This document shows positions 17,000-26,264 of a DNA stretch of 64,000 nucleotides, piece by piece. Both the position numbers and the translations under genes were made by a program. Source of the DNA: Bradyrhizobium sp. (GTDB lineage: Bacteria > Pseudomonadota > Alphaproteobacteria > Rhizobiales > Xanthobacteraceae). Position 1 is the first letter of the stretch. Every line of letters starts with the position of its first letter. The notes below the pieces were generated by a model, which saw nothing but the letters and a program-made list of their open reading frames with translations, did no database searches and was not told where the DNA came from. The stretch covers positions 1 through 64,000 of the forward strand of contig NZ_JACRMG010000001.1 in the NCBI RefSeq assembly GCF_016219575.1, in the 5' to 3' direction.

Positions 17000-18119
17000 G
17001 GCTGTTGAAGAACTCAGCCGCGTACGCAAACGAAGGCTGAATCGTCGCCATTGTGGATGTAGAAGTGGCCGACGAGCCTACCCGCAGAGGCGATCATAGC
17101 CCATCCGCGACCGCAGGACGGATCGTTCTCATCGTGCCCTTCCCATGAGAACTCCGCGCAGGCCGATCCGTCACGGGTGCCGTAGCGCACGTCGAGGAAG
17201 CCCTTGAGAGCCCCAAAGGCGATTTCGCCATCGAACTTGCCCTGGAAGATGAGATGCGCCTCTTCGACAAGATCGAGGAAGTCGCCGTCCCAGTTGTCCA
17301 TCTCGACGATGCGCCAGCGGCCGACAAAGGCCTTGGCGAAGCCGGGCACCTTGGCCATCAGCCGGTCTCCGCAATCAGCTTGGGCAGCCGCACCAGATTG
17401 TAGGCGGCGGCAGCGAAGGTAAAAGCCCATCCGACGCGATCACGGCCACGGAAGCTGGTCTTCTCTTGCCCGGCGACCGTCTTGATCCAGCCGAATGCCT
17501 CCTCGATGCGCTTACGGATGCGCTGGCTGACGGCATAGCCGCCGTGCCGGGTCGTTCGTCCGTCAATCGCAGAACTACGGCCGCTTGTGTTCTGCGCCAC
17601 ATGCGGCGTTACATTCATCGAGCGAAGTTCGTTGACGAAGTCTTCTGCATCGTAGGCTTTGTCGGCGCCAAGCGTGATCGCTGTCGGTCGGTCGGCGCGA
17701 GGCTCGATCATGTGCAGCGCGGCCACCCGTTCGGCATGCCCGTCGGCCTGCGTCAGGCAGGCGTCGACCAGCAGGCCGTGGCGGTTCTCCATTAGTCCGT
17801 GCCCGATGAAGCACAGCTTCGTTTCCTTGCCTTTGCCCTTGCGGTACAGCCTGGCGTCCGGATCGGTCGTCGAAGCATGGGTGTCGTTCGAGCGCCTCTC
17901 GCCATGGAAGTCCGCTTCGGCATTGCGCCCGCCGCCTGGCGCCGGCGGCTCGCCGGAGCCGTCCTTCGGCTTGACGCTCTTCATCGAAGCCCAGGCCTCG
18001 ATCAGCGTACCGTCGACCGAGAAGTGGTCGCTCGACAGAAGCCTCTTCACCTTGGGCTGCGCCAGCACCGCCGCCAGAAACTTGGCCGCGATGTCGCCTT
18101 CCAGCAGCCGGTCGCGGTT
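17000..18119 (-). mobile_element. IS5-family element, truncated at its 5' (right) end
   Basis: The left end GGCTGTTGAAGAACTC (17000-17015) looks like the terminal inverted repeat of IS5-type elements. The element then holds a small passenger gene and most of a transposase gene on the minus strand. Recognisable transposase sequence stops at about 18119. The first hundred or so transposase codons and the opposite terminal repeat are missing, and the sequence beyond is unrelated. The element is therefore a remnant and should not transpose by itself. Confidence 0.7.
17014..17358 (-). CDS. Hypothetical passenger protein inside the IS5-type element
   Basis: A 114-residue acidic protein beginning MAKVPGFAKAFVGRWRI, with FGALKGFLDVRY and a Trp- and Asp-rich middle. 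I recognise it as a conserved hypothetical protein but know no assigned function. Its ATG overlaps the transposase stop by one base (TGATG), implying translational coupling, and its stop lies within the presumed terminal repeat. It therefore belongs to the IS rather than to the host region. A longer frame to 17430 lies inside the transposase gene and is not preferred. The reading frame appears intact although the element is truncated. Confidence 0.65.
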   Translation of the reverse strand: MAKVPGFAKAFVGRWRIVEMDNWDGDFLDLVEEAHLIFQGKFDGEIAFGALKGFLDVRYGTRDGSACAEFSWEGHDENDPSCGRGWAMIASAGRLVGHFYIHNGDDSAFVCVRG

Positions 18120-18185
18120 TGGTCTTTCCTGTCTGAGCGAAATGGTGGCAGCCATGTTTGCCGGATGATCGAGGAGGTCCAGCAT
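17358..18185 (-). pseudogene. IS5-family transposase, N-terminally truncated
   Basis: An open frame of 275 codons whose sequence is transposase-like from NRDRLLEGDIAAKF (codon 23, base 18119) to the end. The DDE residues can be placed: Asp in HFSVDGTLIEAW, Asp in LGADKAYDAEDF and Glu in RKRIEEAFGWIK, the last fitting the Y-2-R-3-E-6-K signature. The preceding 22 residues do not match the family, and the usual ~100-residue N-terminal DNA-binding region is missing, so the gene is broken although the catalytic core reads through. It is coupled to the downstream passenger gene. Confidence 0.8.
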
Positions 18186-18336
18186 TGGCTCTCCACCGCC
18201 ACGAACGGCATCAATAGGCCTTCCTCGAATCCAAGACCGCCCCCATCTGTTAGGGCTGGAAGATGCACGGCTAGATCCGCGAGGCGGCGCGCAAGATCGA
18301 CTTGTGAGGGACGTCAGGGCTGACTGAGCTTGCCGT

Positions 18337-19815
18337 CTAGCGGATAAGATTTATGGTAACGTTCTTCGTTTGAGTGAAGCTATCGAGCATTGCGGCCAAC
18401 GAGAACTCGCGACCCAGACCGCTCTGCTTGTAGCCGCCGTAGGAATGGCCGGGCAACTGACCGCCGCCCTGATTGACCTGCACCCATCCGGCTTCGATGT
18501 CGCGCGCGGCGCGCAGCGCCTTGCCGACGTCGTGCGTCCAGACGTATGCGGCGAGACCGTAGTGGGAGTCATTGGCCATCCGGATGACGTCATCCTCGTC
18601 GTCCCAGGGGATCGCGACAAGAACCGGCCCGAAGATTTCCTCGCGGGCCAGTCGCCAGTCGTTCGAGCCCTGGGCGAAGATGGTCGGCCGCAGGTAGTAG
18701 CCATTGCCGAGCGACTTGTCGTCTCGCGGATGACCCCCGCATAGCAGCTTCGAGCCGCTCGTTTTCATGCCGTCATCGATGTAGCCGCAGACCTTGTTGT
18801 ACTGACGCTCGTTGATGATGGCGCCGACGTCCGACTCCTCAGCCAGCGGATCCCCGACGCGCAGCTTGGAAGCCGCCTCGACAAGTCGTCCGAGAACGTT
18901 GTCGTAGATATTGCGGTGCAGGAACAGGCGGGATCCGGCCGTGCAGGACTGGCTCTGGCGCGTGAAACGCATGGCGGCAACGATGCCTTCCACGACCCAG
19001 TCGTCGGTGGCGTCCGGATAGACGATCGACGGGCTCTTGCCGCCGAGCTCCAACGATACGGGCAACACGCGCTTGGCCGCCGCCTCCATGACCAGCTTGC
19101 CGACCGCCGTCGAGCCGGTGAAGGAGAGTTTAGCGACTTTCGGATGGTTCAGGAGCGGAGCCCCGCACTCCGCACCGGTGCCGCTCAGCATGTTCAGCGT
19201 TCCGGGGGGCAGCACTTCCGCGCAGATCTTGGCGAGCGCCAGCACGGCGAGAGGAGCGTCTTCCGCTGTCTTCATCACCATCGTGTTTCCGGCGCACAGC
19301 GCGGGTGCGATCTTCACGGCGGCGAGCAGGAATGGTGCGTTCCAGGGAATGACGGCCGCGACGACGCCTAGCGGCTCGCGCTGCGTGAAGCTCAGGAGAT
19401 CGTAGTTCAGCGGCAGAGTCTCGCCCTTGAGCTCGGAGGCCAGTCCGCCGAAATAGCGGAAGATGTCGGCGGCGATCTTCACCTCGGGGCGCGCTTGAGT
19501 CCGCAGCGCGTTGCCTGTTTCTTCCGCGATCTTTCTCGAGAGATTTTCGTGCTCGGCTTCGATCTTCTCTGCGATCGTCTGCAGCAGGCGGCCCCGCTCG
19601 CGCGGCGCGACGCGACGCCAGGACCCGAACGCGGCGAGGGCCTTCTCGACGGCGAGATCCACGTCCGCCGCCGCACCGCGCGGTACGGTCGCGATGATCT
19701 CCCGGCGTCCCGGATTCTCCACGGCGATGGTCTCGCCCGACTTCGCCGGCACCCATTCTCCGCCGATCAGCATCGACTGCTGCTGCACTTTCTGTTGGCC
19801 GACGATGGTGTTCAT
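18337..19815 (-). CDS. NAD-dependent aldehyde dehydrogenase
   Basis: A 492-residue aldehyde dehydrogenase. The catalytic Cys lies in FTRQSQSCTAGSR, the general base Glu in VSLELGGKSPSI, the cofactor motif is PWNAPF, and the C-terminal YGGYKQSGLGREF is also present. The QSCTAG active site resembles betaine- or medium-chain aldehyde dehydrogenases rather than GabD. It is transcribed behind the GntR gene (64-base gap) and away from the crotonase operon. It probably oxidises a semialdehyde or aldehyde made by the same pathway. Specific substrate is not evident. Confidence 0.9.
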   Translation of the reverse strand: MNTIVGQQKVQQQSMLIGGEWVPAKSGETIAVENPGRREIIATVPRGAAADVDLAVEKALAAFGSWRRVAPRERGRLLQTIAEKIEAEHENLSRKIAEETGNALRTQARPEVKIAADIFRYFGGLASELKGETLPLNYDLLSFTQREPLGVVAAVIPWNAPFLLAAVKIAPALCAGNTMVMKTAEDAPLAVLALAKICAEVLPPGTLNMLSGTGAECGAPLLNHPKVAKLSFTGSTAVGKLVMEAAAKRVLPVSLELGGKSPSIVYPDATDDWVVEGIVAAMRFTRQSQSCTAGSRLFLHRNIYDNVLGRLVEAASKLRVGDPLAEESDVGAIINERQYNKVCGYIDDGMKTSGSKLLCGGHPRDDKSLGNGYYLRPTIFAQGSNDWRLAREEIFGPVLVAIPWDDEDDVIRMANDSHYGLAAYVWTHDVGKALRAARDIEAGWVQVNQGGGQLPGHSYGGYKQSGLGREFSLAAMLDSFTQTKNVTINLIR

Positions 19816-19879
19816 CTCTTCCTCCCGTAACAGGTCTTCGATTTGTGTTTCGTGGGCTGACGGATAATCCGGCTTCGTC

Positions 19880-20554
19880 TCAGTGCTGCCGTCGCATCTC
19901 GACCACCAGATCGGCGAACACCCGCCCGCCGATGCTGATGTGGTCTCGCATGGCGGCTGCGGCGGTCTCGCCGTCGCCCTTCGAGATGGCCTGCACGATC
20001 TGTTCGTGATCGGCGAATGACTGACGAATCCGCCCGGCCTTCGTGAACGGATACCGACGGTAGACGCGGAGGCGGCTACGCACGTCCCTGACGCTCGTCT
20101 CCAGGTAGTCGTTGCAGGAGCCGCGGTAGATCAGTTCGTGGAATTCCTTGTTGATCGCGTCGTACGTCGCGAAATCCTCGGCGGGGATGCAGGCCTCGCT
20201 GCGGCGGTGAATCTTCGCCAGTTCGTCGCGATCGGAAGCGGACATGCGCGTCGCCGAGAGCTTTGCCGCCATCGTCTCCAATTCGGTCATGACTTCGAAC
20301 ATCGAGATGACCTGCTCGACGCTGAGGATCGTGACGGTCGCTCCCTTGCGCTGACGGAGATCGACGATCCCGATCGAAGCGAGCTGAATGAGAGCCTCCC
20401 GCACCGGCGTCTTCGAGACGCCGAAGCGCTCGGACAGCGGACGCTCTTCCAGCCGGGTGCCTGGAGGAAACGTGCCAGCCTCGATCTCGTCGCGGATCCA
20501 CCTCGCGATTTCTTCGGTTCGGTACTGCTTTCGATTCAGCAAGGCGACATCCAT
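19880..20554 (-). CDS. GntR family (FadR subfamily) transcriptional regulator
   Basis: A 224-residue regulator with an N-terminal winged helix (PPGTRLEERPLSERFGVSKT, then PVREALIQLASIGIV) and an all-helical FCD effector domain with conserved acidic and His residues (EFHELIY, FADHEQIVQAI). FCD-type GntR proteins usually bind carboxylic-acid effectors and repress nearby catabolic genes. It is divergent from the crotonase/transporter operon and co-directional with the aldehyde dehydrogenase, so it probably controls both. Confidence 0.92.
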   Translation of the reverse strand: MDVALLNRKQYRTEEIARWIRDEIEAGTFPPGTRLEERPLSERFGVSKTPVREALIQLASIGIVDLRQRKGATVTILSVEQVISMFEVMTELETMAAKLSATRMSASDRDELAKIHRRSEACIPAEDFATYDAINKEFHELIYRGSCNDYLETSVRDVRSRLRVYRRYPFTKAGRIRQSFADHEQIVQAISKGDGETAAAAMRDHISIGGRVFADLVVEMRRQH

Positions 20555-20632
20555 CCAACCATCACCTTCTTAAAGGCTACCCCCGCGGGAATCGCAAACC
20601 GGGCGTCCGAACCATCACATATTTTTTTTCTA

Positions 20633-20661
20633 TTGACAAATATTTTTTTTATTAGAAATAA
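20633..20661 (+). promoter_or_regulatory. AT-rich promoter region of the crotonase operon
   Basis: TTGACA at 20633-20638 matches the -35 consensus. A 17-base spacer dominated by a T-run leads to AAATAA, a weak -10. The whole 20610-20668 stretch is strikingly AT-rich compared with its surroundings and holds two long T-runs. It lies in the divergent intergenic region next to the GntR gene, so a GntR operator may overlap, but no clear dyad was found. Confidence 0.45.
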
Positions 20662-20668
20662 AGCATCT

Positions 20669-21451
20669 ATGGAACGCATGTATCAGGGATCGGAAGGCGG
20701 CCCGTCGCTCGAAATCGAGCGCAATGTAGCGCGAATCCGCTTGAACAGGCCGGATCGGCACAATCGATTCGAGCCGGCCGACATCGAAACCATGTCGGCG
20801 ATGCTGGGAAATTTGGCGCTGCGCACTCAGGCGCGGGTGCTCATCGTCACGGCCCGCGGGCAGAGCTTCAGTTCGGGCTTCGATCTCGAGACCTTGTCCG
20901 GCCCCCGGGCGCGGGAATGCACGGCGGCGTTCGCGGCGCTCTGCGACCGGATCGAAACGATGCCGATACCCACCGTTTGCGGGATCAACGGAAACGTCTA
21001 CGGCGGGGCCACCGACATCGCGCTGGCGTGCGACTTCCGCATCGGCGTCCAGGGCTGCCGGTTGCAGATGTCGCCGGCGCGGCTCGGTATCCAATACTAC
21101 CACAGCGGACTTCGCAGATACGTCGAGCGGCTAGGGCTGACGGAAGCCAAGCGCTTGTTCCTTACCGGCGAGCAAGTCGATACGGCGACCATGCTCCGCA
21201 TCGGATTTCTCAGCGAGGTCTCGCCGTCCGAGGAGCTGGAAGCCAGGCTATCGGCGATCGCCGATGCGCTTGCCCAGCGCTCCCCCAAGTCCCTGCGCGG
21301 ACTGAAGGCCTCCCTCAATGCGATCGCGCGCGGTTTGGACGATGCGTCTGCCATCGACGCCAGCTTCTTCGAAAGCCTTGCTTCGTCGGACGCGAAGGAG
21401 GGGCTCAATGCCTGGTCCGAACGGAGACCTGCGAAGTTCGCCGACGCTTAG
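20669..21451 (+). CDS. Enoyl-CoA hydratase/isomerase (crotonase) family protein
   Basis: A 260-residue crotonase-fold protein starting at ATG 20669 (MERMYQG; ATG 20678 is also possible). A longer open frame from 20138 is only antisense to the GntR gene. Oxyanion-hole segments are seen as GQSFSSGFDLETL and GNVYGGATDIALACDFRI. The usual catalytic Glu region reads MSPARLGIQYYHSGLRRY, so the classical hydratase glutamates are not obvious. The enzyme could be a hydratase, isomerase or thioesterase-like crotonase. It heads an operon with a binding protein, a 3-hydroxyisobutyrate-dehydrogenase-like enzyme and a CoA ligase. Confidence 0.87.
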   Translation: MERMYQGSEGGPSLEIERNVARIRLNRPDRHNRFEPADIETMSAMLGNLALRTQARVLIVTARGQSFSSGFDLETLSGPRARECTAAFAALCDRIETMPIPTVCGINGNVYGGATDIALACDFRIGVQGCRLQMSPARLGIQYYHSGLRRYVERLGLTEAKRLFLTGEQVDTATMLRIGFLSEVSPSEELEARLSAIADALAQRSPKSLRGLKASLNAIARGLDDASAIDASFFESLASSDAKEGLNAWSERRPAKFADA

Positions 21452-21504
21452 GCGTCAATAGTCGGTAGCCGGCCAAAAGAGCCGAATAACAGGAGGAAGC
21501 CAAG

Positions 21505-22722
21505 ATGAAACGTTCAGACAGTTGGAAGACCAAGGTCGCTCTCGCGGCGGTCGTCGCCGCAGGATCGGTCGGATCCGCATTGGCGCAAGGCGGTCCGGTC
21601 CGGATCGGCGTGCTCAACGACCAGTCCGGCCTCTACGCGGAGTTCGGAGGAGTAGGATCCGTCACCGCCGCGAAGATGGCAGTCGAAGATTTCGGCGGAA
21701 AGGCCTTGGGTCGGGACATCGAGGTCATCTCCGCCGACCACGGAAACAAGGTCGACAACGCTGTGCAGATCGCGCGGAAGTGGTTCGATAGCGATGGTGT
21801 GCTCGCCATCGTGGACATGACGAACTCCGGGGCGGCCATCGCCGTGCAAGGTCTCGCGAAGGAGAAGCGTCGGATCACAATAGCTTCCGGCCCCGGCACG
21901 CAACGCCTCACGCAGGAGGATTGTTCGCCGACGGGCTTCCATTGGACCTGGGACACCTACTCCTCGGTCGTCGGTACTGCGCGTAACGTCCTCAAGGAGG
22001 GTGGAAAGAGCTGGTTCATCCTCGCCGCCGACTACGCGTTCGGCAAGCAGATGTCCGAAGACCTGAGGAGCGTCGTCACGGCGAACGGCGGCACGATCGC
22101 CGGCGAAGTCCGAGCGCCGCTGTCGACGTCGGATTTCTCTTCCTTCCTGTTGCAGGCGCAGAGTTCGAAGGCGCAGATCATCGCTCTCGCCAACGGCGGG
22201 GCCGACACGACCAACTCGATCAAGCAGGCCGCCGAGTTCGGCATCGTGCAGGGCGGTCAGCGCCTCGCCAGCATGGCGCTCGTCATCAGCGACGTCCATG
22301 CGCTGGGACTTAAGGCCGCGCAGGGAATCGTAGCGACCGACGCCTTCTATTGGGACCGCGACGACGAAACCCGCGCCTTCGGCAACCGCTATATGAAGCT
22401 GGCCGGCCGCATGCCCGGCATGATCCAGGCCGGCGTCTACTCGTCCGTGCTTCAGTATCTGAAGGCCATGAAGTCCGCCGGCACCGACGACGCCGACGCC
22501 GTCGCCGCCAAGCTCCGGGAGCTTCCCGTCAACGACGTCTTCGCCAAGAACGGCAAGGTCCGCGTGGACGGCAAGATGGTGCACGACATGTACCTCATCC
22601 AGGTGAAGGCGCCGTCCGAATCCAAGGGGCCGTGGGACTACTACAAGATCCTCGGCACCATCCCCGGAGACGAGGCTGCGAGCCCCCTCTCGGAAAGCAA
22701 GTGTCCCCTGGTGAAGAAGTGA
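21505..22722 (+). CDS. HAAT-type ABC transporter substrate-binding protein
   Basis: A 405-residue periplasmic binding protein. The signal peptide ends at ALA (residues 25-27), and the mature part begins QGGPVRIGVLNDQSGLYAEF. AGGAGG precedes ATG 21505. It resembles binding proteins of HAAT importers that take aromatic or other carboxylic acids. Its permease and ATPase partners are not adjacent; the next LivGFHM set begins about 4.6 kb downstream at 27357, with enzyme genes between. Together they could form one importer. Confidence 0.92.
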   Translation: MKRSDSWKTKVALAAVVAAGSVGSALAQGGPVRIGVLNDQSGLYAEFGGVGSVTAAKMAVEDFGGKALGRDIEVISADHGNKVDNAVQIARKWFDSDGVLAIVDMTNSGAAIAVQGLAKEKRRITIASGPGTQRLTQEDCSPTGFHWTWDTYSSVVGTARNVLKEGGKSWFILAADYAFGKQMSEDLRSVVTANGGTIAGEVRAPLSTSDFSSFLLQAQSSKAQIIALANGGADTTNSIKQAAEFGIVQGGQRLASMALVISDVHALGLKAAQGIVATDAFYWDRDDETRAFGNRYMKLAGRMPGMIQAGVYSSVLQYLKAMKSAGTDDADAVAAKLRELPVNDVFAKNGKVRVDGKMVHDMYLIQVKAPSESKGPWDYYKILGTIPGDEAASPLSESKCPLVKK

Positions 22723-22741
22723 CAAGGCAGGAAACGGAACG

Positions 22742-23665
22742 ATGTCGAACAACGTCGCCTTCATCGGACTCGGCAACATGGGTCATCCCATGTGCACCCA
22801 TCTCGAGCGAAACGGCTTCTCCGTCTTCGGTTACGACGTCTCCCCAGACGCGCTGAGCAGGCTCAAGCAGATCGGCGGCACGCCCTGCGGCACCATCGAG
22901 GAGGCCGTGCGGGAGGCCGACTACGTGATCTCGATGGTGCCGACCGGCAAGCACGTTCGAGAGGTCTACGAAGGCCGTGACGGCGTGCTGAAGCACGTGC
23001 GACCCGGCGCCATTCTGATCGACTGCTCGACCATCGACATCGAGAGCGCCAAGGTGGTGAACGCGGCAGCGGCCGCCGCCGGTTTCGAGATGGTCGACGC
23101 GCCAGTCTCGGGGGCGCAGCCTGCCGCAATCGCGGGAAGGCTGATCTTCATGATCGGCGGCACGGAGAGCGCCTACAACAAAGCCGTGCCGCCCCTCAAG
23201 GCCATGGGTCAGACCTTCATTCACATCGGCCCCGCCGGCTGCGGGCAGGCGATGAAGATCTGCAACAACATGATGACCGGGCTAAGCATGGTCGCTATCT
23301 CGGAGATGCTGACCATGGCGGAGCGTCTCGGCCTCGATCATCAGACCGTCTACGATGTCGTCACGAAGAGTTCGGGCAACTGCTGGACGCTCCAGAACTA
23401 CTGCCCGGTCCCCGGACCGGTGCCGACTTCGCCGGCCAACAACGGCTACGCGCCGGGTTTCTCCGCGGAGATGATGCTCAAGGACATGAGGCTCTCGCAG
23501 CACGCCGCGGCGCAAGCATCAGCGCCTACGGCGCTCGCCGGCGCTGCAGTCGCCTTCTACCAGATGCTGGTCGCAACCGGGCACGGCCACAGCGATTTCA
23601 GCATCGTCTACAAGCTGATCTCGGGACGGCTGCCGGCCGAACCTTCCCAGGCGAAGGTGCAGTGA
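22742..23665 (+). CDS. 3-hydroxyisobutyrate dehydrogenase-like NAD(P)-dependent oxidoreductase
   Basis: A 307-residue beta-hydroxyacid dehydrogenase. The Rossmann motif GLGNMGHPM lies at residues ~9-17, the substrate motif DAPVSGA at 119-125, the catalytic Lys172 in GCGQAMKICNN with Asn176, and the KDMRLSQ cofactor motif near the C-terminus. Family members reduce or oxidise 3-hydroxyisobutyrate, tartronate semialdehyde or related hydroxyacids. The DAPVSGA and KICNN context fits MmsB of valine catabolism best, but other hydroxyacids are possible. The stop overlaps the next start (TGATG). Confidence 0.88.
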   Translation: MSNNVAFIGLGNMGHPMCTHLERNGFSVFGYDVSPDALSRLKQIGGTPCGTIEEAVREADYVISMVPTGKHVREVYEGRDGVLKHVRPGAILIDCSTIDIESAKVVNAAAAAAGFEMVDAPVSGAQPAAIAGRLIFMIGGTESAYNKAVPPLKAMGQTFIHIGPAGCGQAMKICNNMMTGLSMVAISEMLTMAERLGLDHQTVYDVVTKSSGNCWTLQNYCPVPGPVPTSPANNGYAPGFSAEMMLKDMRLSQHAAAQASAPTALAGAAVAFYQMLVATGHGHSDFSIVYKLISGRLPAEPSQAKVQ

Positions 23666-24648
23666 TGAAGACGAGAGCGATCCGCGTTCATGAGGCCGGC
23701 GGACCCGAGGTCCTGAAAATCGACGAGGTCGACCTGAAAGAGCCGGGCGAGGGCGAAGCCCTCGTCCGCCACACGGCTGTCGGCGTCAATCTGATCGACG
23801 TCTACCATCGGACCGCCACCAGCGGTCAGTACGCGCTGCCGCGTCCGACGACGCTGGGCGTGGAAGCCGCAGGAGTGGTCGAGGCGGTCGGCGCCGGCGC
23901 CGACAACGTGAAGGTGGGAGACCGGGTGGCCTATTGGATGCTGCCCGGCGCCTACGCCAACCGGCGCGTCGCCCCCGCCTGGCGGCTCGTCAGGATTCCC
24001 GAGGGCGTGACCGACCAGGCGGCGGCCGCCGTGATGTTGAAGGGCTCGACGGTGTTCTACCTCCTTCACGACATCTGGAAGGTGAAGAAGGGCGACAACA
24101 TGCTGGTCCATACCGCGGCGGGCGGCGTAGGTCGACTGCTTTCGCAATGGGGGCGGCACCTCGGCGCGACGGTGATCGGTACGGTCGGCTCCGCGGACAA
24201 GGCGATGGTCGCCAAGGACGCGGGTTGTGCTCATGTCATCGTCATGAAGGACCAGGATTTCGAAGCCGAGGCGCGGAAGATCACCGGGGGGCGCGGCGTC
24301 GACGTCGTCTACGACTCCATCGGCGCAGACACCTTCGACAAGTCGCTCAGCTCGATCCGCCCGCTGGGCATGCTGGTCAGCGTCGGCCAGGCGAGTGGTC
24401 CGGTGCCCCCGCTCGACATCAGCAAGCTGGCGCAGAAAGGGTCCATCTTCCTTTCGAAACCGACGCTGGCGACCTTCGTCGCGAACCGCGAGGCGATCGT
24501 CAGGTTGGCGGAAGGTGTCTTCGCGGGACTGAAGAGAGGCGCGATCACCGCCGAGGTGGGTCTCACCGCACCGCTCGACAAGGCCGCCGACGTGCACCGT
24601 GCGCTCGAAGGTCGCAAGACGATCGGCTCGATCGTCCTGATCCCATAA
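23665..24648 (+). CDS. Quinone oxidoreductase-like zinc-free MDR protein
   Basis: A 327-residue QorA-type medium-chain reductase. The N-terminal GroES-like domain has GVNLIDVYHRTATSG and LGVEAAGVVEAVG; the nucleotide-binding site reads HTAAGGVGRLLSQWG. There is no structural-zinc Cys cluster. Start ATG 23665 overlaps the previous stop; GTG 23662 would add one codon. Enzymes of this class reduce quinones, enones or enoyl-CoAs with NADPH. In this operon reduction of an unsaturated acyl intermediate is plausible. A second, divergent MDR gene lies at 26265. Confidence 0.87.
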   Translation: MKTRAIRVHEAGGPEVLKIDEVDLKEPGEGEALVRHTAVGVNLIDVYHRTATSGQYALPRPTTLGVEAAGVVEAVGAGADNVKVGDRVAYWMLPGAYANRRVAPAWRLVRIPEGVTDQAAAAVMLKGSTVFYLLHDIWKVKKGDNMLVHTAAGGVGRLLSQWGRHLGATVIGTVGSADKAMVAKDAGCAHVIVMKDQDFEAEARKITGGRGVDVVYDSIGADTFDKSLSSIRPLGMLVSVGQASGPVPPLDISKLAQKGSIFLSKPTLATFVANREAIVRLAEGVFAGLKRGAITAEVGLTAPLDKAADVHRALEGRKTIGSIVLIP

Positions 24649-24702
24649 GCCCCTGCGTTTCGACCGCACGCCCGTCGGGACCGCCTCAATGGAATTTGCA
24701 AG

Positions 24703-26220
24703 ATGTCCAACGGCAACTTCTATTCGACGTTCGAGGCGAGCGTAGGCCGCGACCCATCGGCTGTCGTCTTCGAACTCGAGGATGGGCGGACCGTGTCCCG
24801 CCAATGGCTGCATGGCCAGTCCGGGCGATACGCCAACGCGTTGCGCGAGCTCGGTTGCGTCGCCGGCGACCGCGTGGCGGTCCAACTCGACAAGTCGGCT
24901 CATGTTTTCGCGCTGTACCTGGCGTGCCTCCGGGCCGGCCTCTGCTATCTCCCAATGAACACGGCCTACAAGCCGGCCGAGTTGGCCTACCTGCTGCAGG
25001 ACGCACAGCCGAAAGCCTTCTTCAACGATGGGGAATCGGGCGAGGTCGCGGACATCTTGCCGGCGGCGACACGCCCGTTCTCGCTCGGACCGAAGGGAGA
25101 GGGCACATTCGCGGAAGCGGCCGCGGCTGCGAGCGAGTCCTTCTCGACCGCCGGCATGCGCGAAGAGGATGCCGCTGCGCTTCTGTACACGTCGGGGACG
25201 ACGGGTCGGCCCAAAGGTGCCGTGCTCAGTCACCGGGCGCTGAGCTACTCGGCGCGCACGCTGAGCGACATCTGGGGCTTCTCGTCCGATGACGTCCTGC
25301 TGCACACGCTGCCGATCTTCCACAGTCACGGGCTGTTCATCGCGTTCAACGTCGCGCTGGCGAGCGGCGCCCGGCTTCTGTTGAGATCGAAATTCGACGC
25401 AGCGAACGCGCTGAGAGCACTGTCGCGGTCGACGGTCTTCATGGGCGTGCCGACGTACTATCACCGGCTGCTCGCGGATCCCGCGCTCTCGAAGGACGTG
25501 TGCCGGTCCATGCGCCTATTCGTCTCCGGTTCGGCGCCGCTGTCGGCGGATGTCCACCGGGAGTTCGAAGCGCGTACCGGACACCGCATTCTCGAACGGT
25601 ACGGTTCGACCGAAGCGATGATCATCTGCTCCAATCCGCTCGACGGCGAGCGGCGCCCCGGGTCGGTCGGACTGCCCATCCCCGGAGCCGAATTGCGTAT
25701 CGCCGGACAGTCGGACGAAGCGCTGCCGACCGGGAGCATCGGGGTGATACAGGCGCGCGGACCCGGCTTCTTCTCCGAGTATTGGAACAAGCCCGATCAG
25801 ACGCGCGCGGAATTCACGGCTGATGGATACTTCCGGACCGGCGATCTCGGCCGGATCGACGAAGAAGGTTACGTCACGATCACCGGGCGGGCGAAGGATC
25901 TGATCATAAGCGGCGGCTACAACGTGTACCCCGCGGAAGTCGAAGCGGTGATCGACGAGATGCCGTCCGTTCGAGAGACCGCCGTCGTAGGCGGACCGCA
26001 CGCCGACTTCGGCGAGTGCGTCGTCGCCTTCGTCATCCCGGCTGACGCGAACCGGCCGCCCGCCGCCGCCGACGTCATTCAACGGGTCAAGAGCAGCCTT
26101 GCGAACTACAAGGTTCCCAAACAGGTGATCGTGGTCGACGATCTGCCCCGCAACACCATGGGCAAGGTACTGAAGAATGAACTGCGGGCGTCGCTGCTCG
26201 CCGCGTCGAGCGGCACCTAG
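24703..26220 (+). CDS. Acyl-CoA synthetase, malonyl-CoA synthetase (MatB)-like
   Basis: A 505-residue AMP-forming ligase. The P-loop-like YTSGTTGRPKG, LPIFHSHGLFIAFN, RYGSTEAM, DGYFRTGDLG and GRAKDLIISGGYNVYP are all present, as is the catalytic Lys in NTMGKVLKNEL. The HSHGLF segment and DGERRPGSVGLPIPGAEL closely resemble malonyl/methylmalonyl-CoA synthetases. It probably activates a short dicarboxylic or branched acid imported by the operon's transporter. It sits between two MDR reductases. Confidence 0.88.
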   Translation: MSNGNFYSTFEASVGRDPSAVVFELEDGRTVSRQWLHGQSGRYANALRELGCVAGDRVAVQLDKSAHVFALYLACLRAGLCYLPMNTAYKPAELAYLLQDAQPKAFFNDGESGEVADILPAATRPFSLGPKGEGTFAEAAAAASESFSTAGMREEDAAALLYTSGTTGRPKGAVLSHRALSYSARTLSDIWGFSSDDVLLHTLPIFHSHGLFIAFNVALASGARLLLRSKFDAANALRALSRSTVFMGVPTYYHRLLADPALSKDVCRSMRLFVSGSAPLSADVHREFEARTGHRILERYGSTEAMIICSNPLDGERRPGSVGLPIPGAELRIAGQSDEALPTGSIGVIQARGPGFFSEYWNKPDQTRAEFTADGYFRTGDLGRIDEEGYVTITGRAKDLIISGGYNVYPAEVEAVIDEMPSVRETAVVGGPHADFGECVVAFVIPADANRPPAAADVIQRVKSSLANYKVPKQVIVVDDLPRNTMGKVLKNELRASLLAASSGT

Positions 26221-26264
26221 CCGTCGGCGATCCACGAACCGCGGCACGATAAGGTGGTGAAACC

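Noticed and set aside
20138..20668. 5' extension of the crotonase reading frame
   Set aside because: It is antisense to the GntR gene and crosses the promoter; the real crotonase sequence begins at 20669.
21514..22779. Minus-strand 421-codon frame over the binding protein
   Set aside because: Antisense shadow of a well-supported gene with signal peptide and ribosome-binding site.
23608..25464. Long minus-strand open frame of 618 codons
   Set aside because: It lies antisense to the MDR and MatB-like genes, is Arg/His/Asp-rich with no domain, and is a GC-rich shadow frame.
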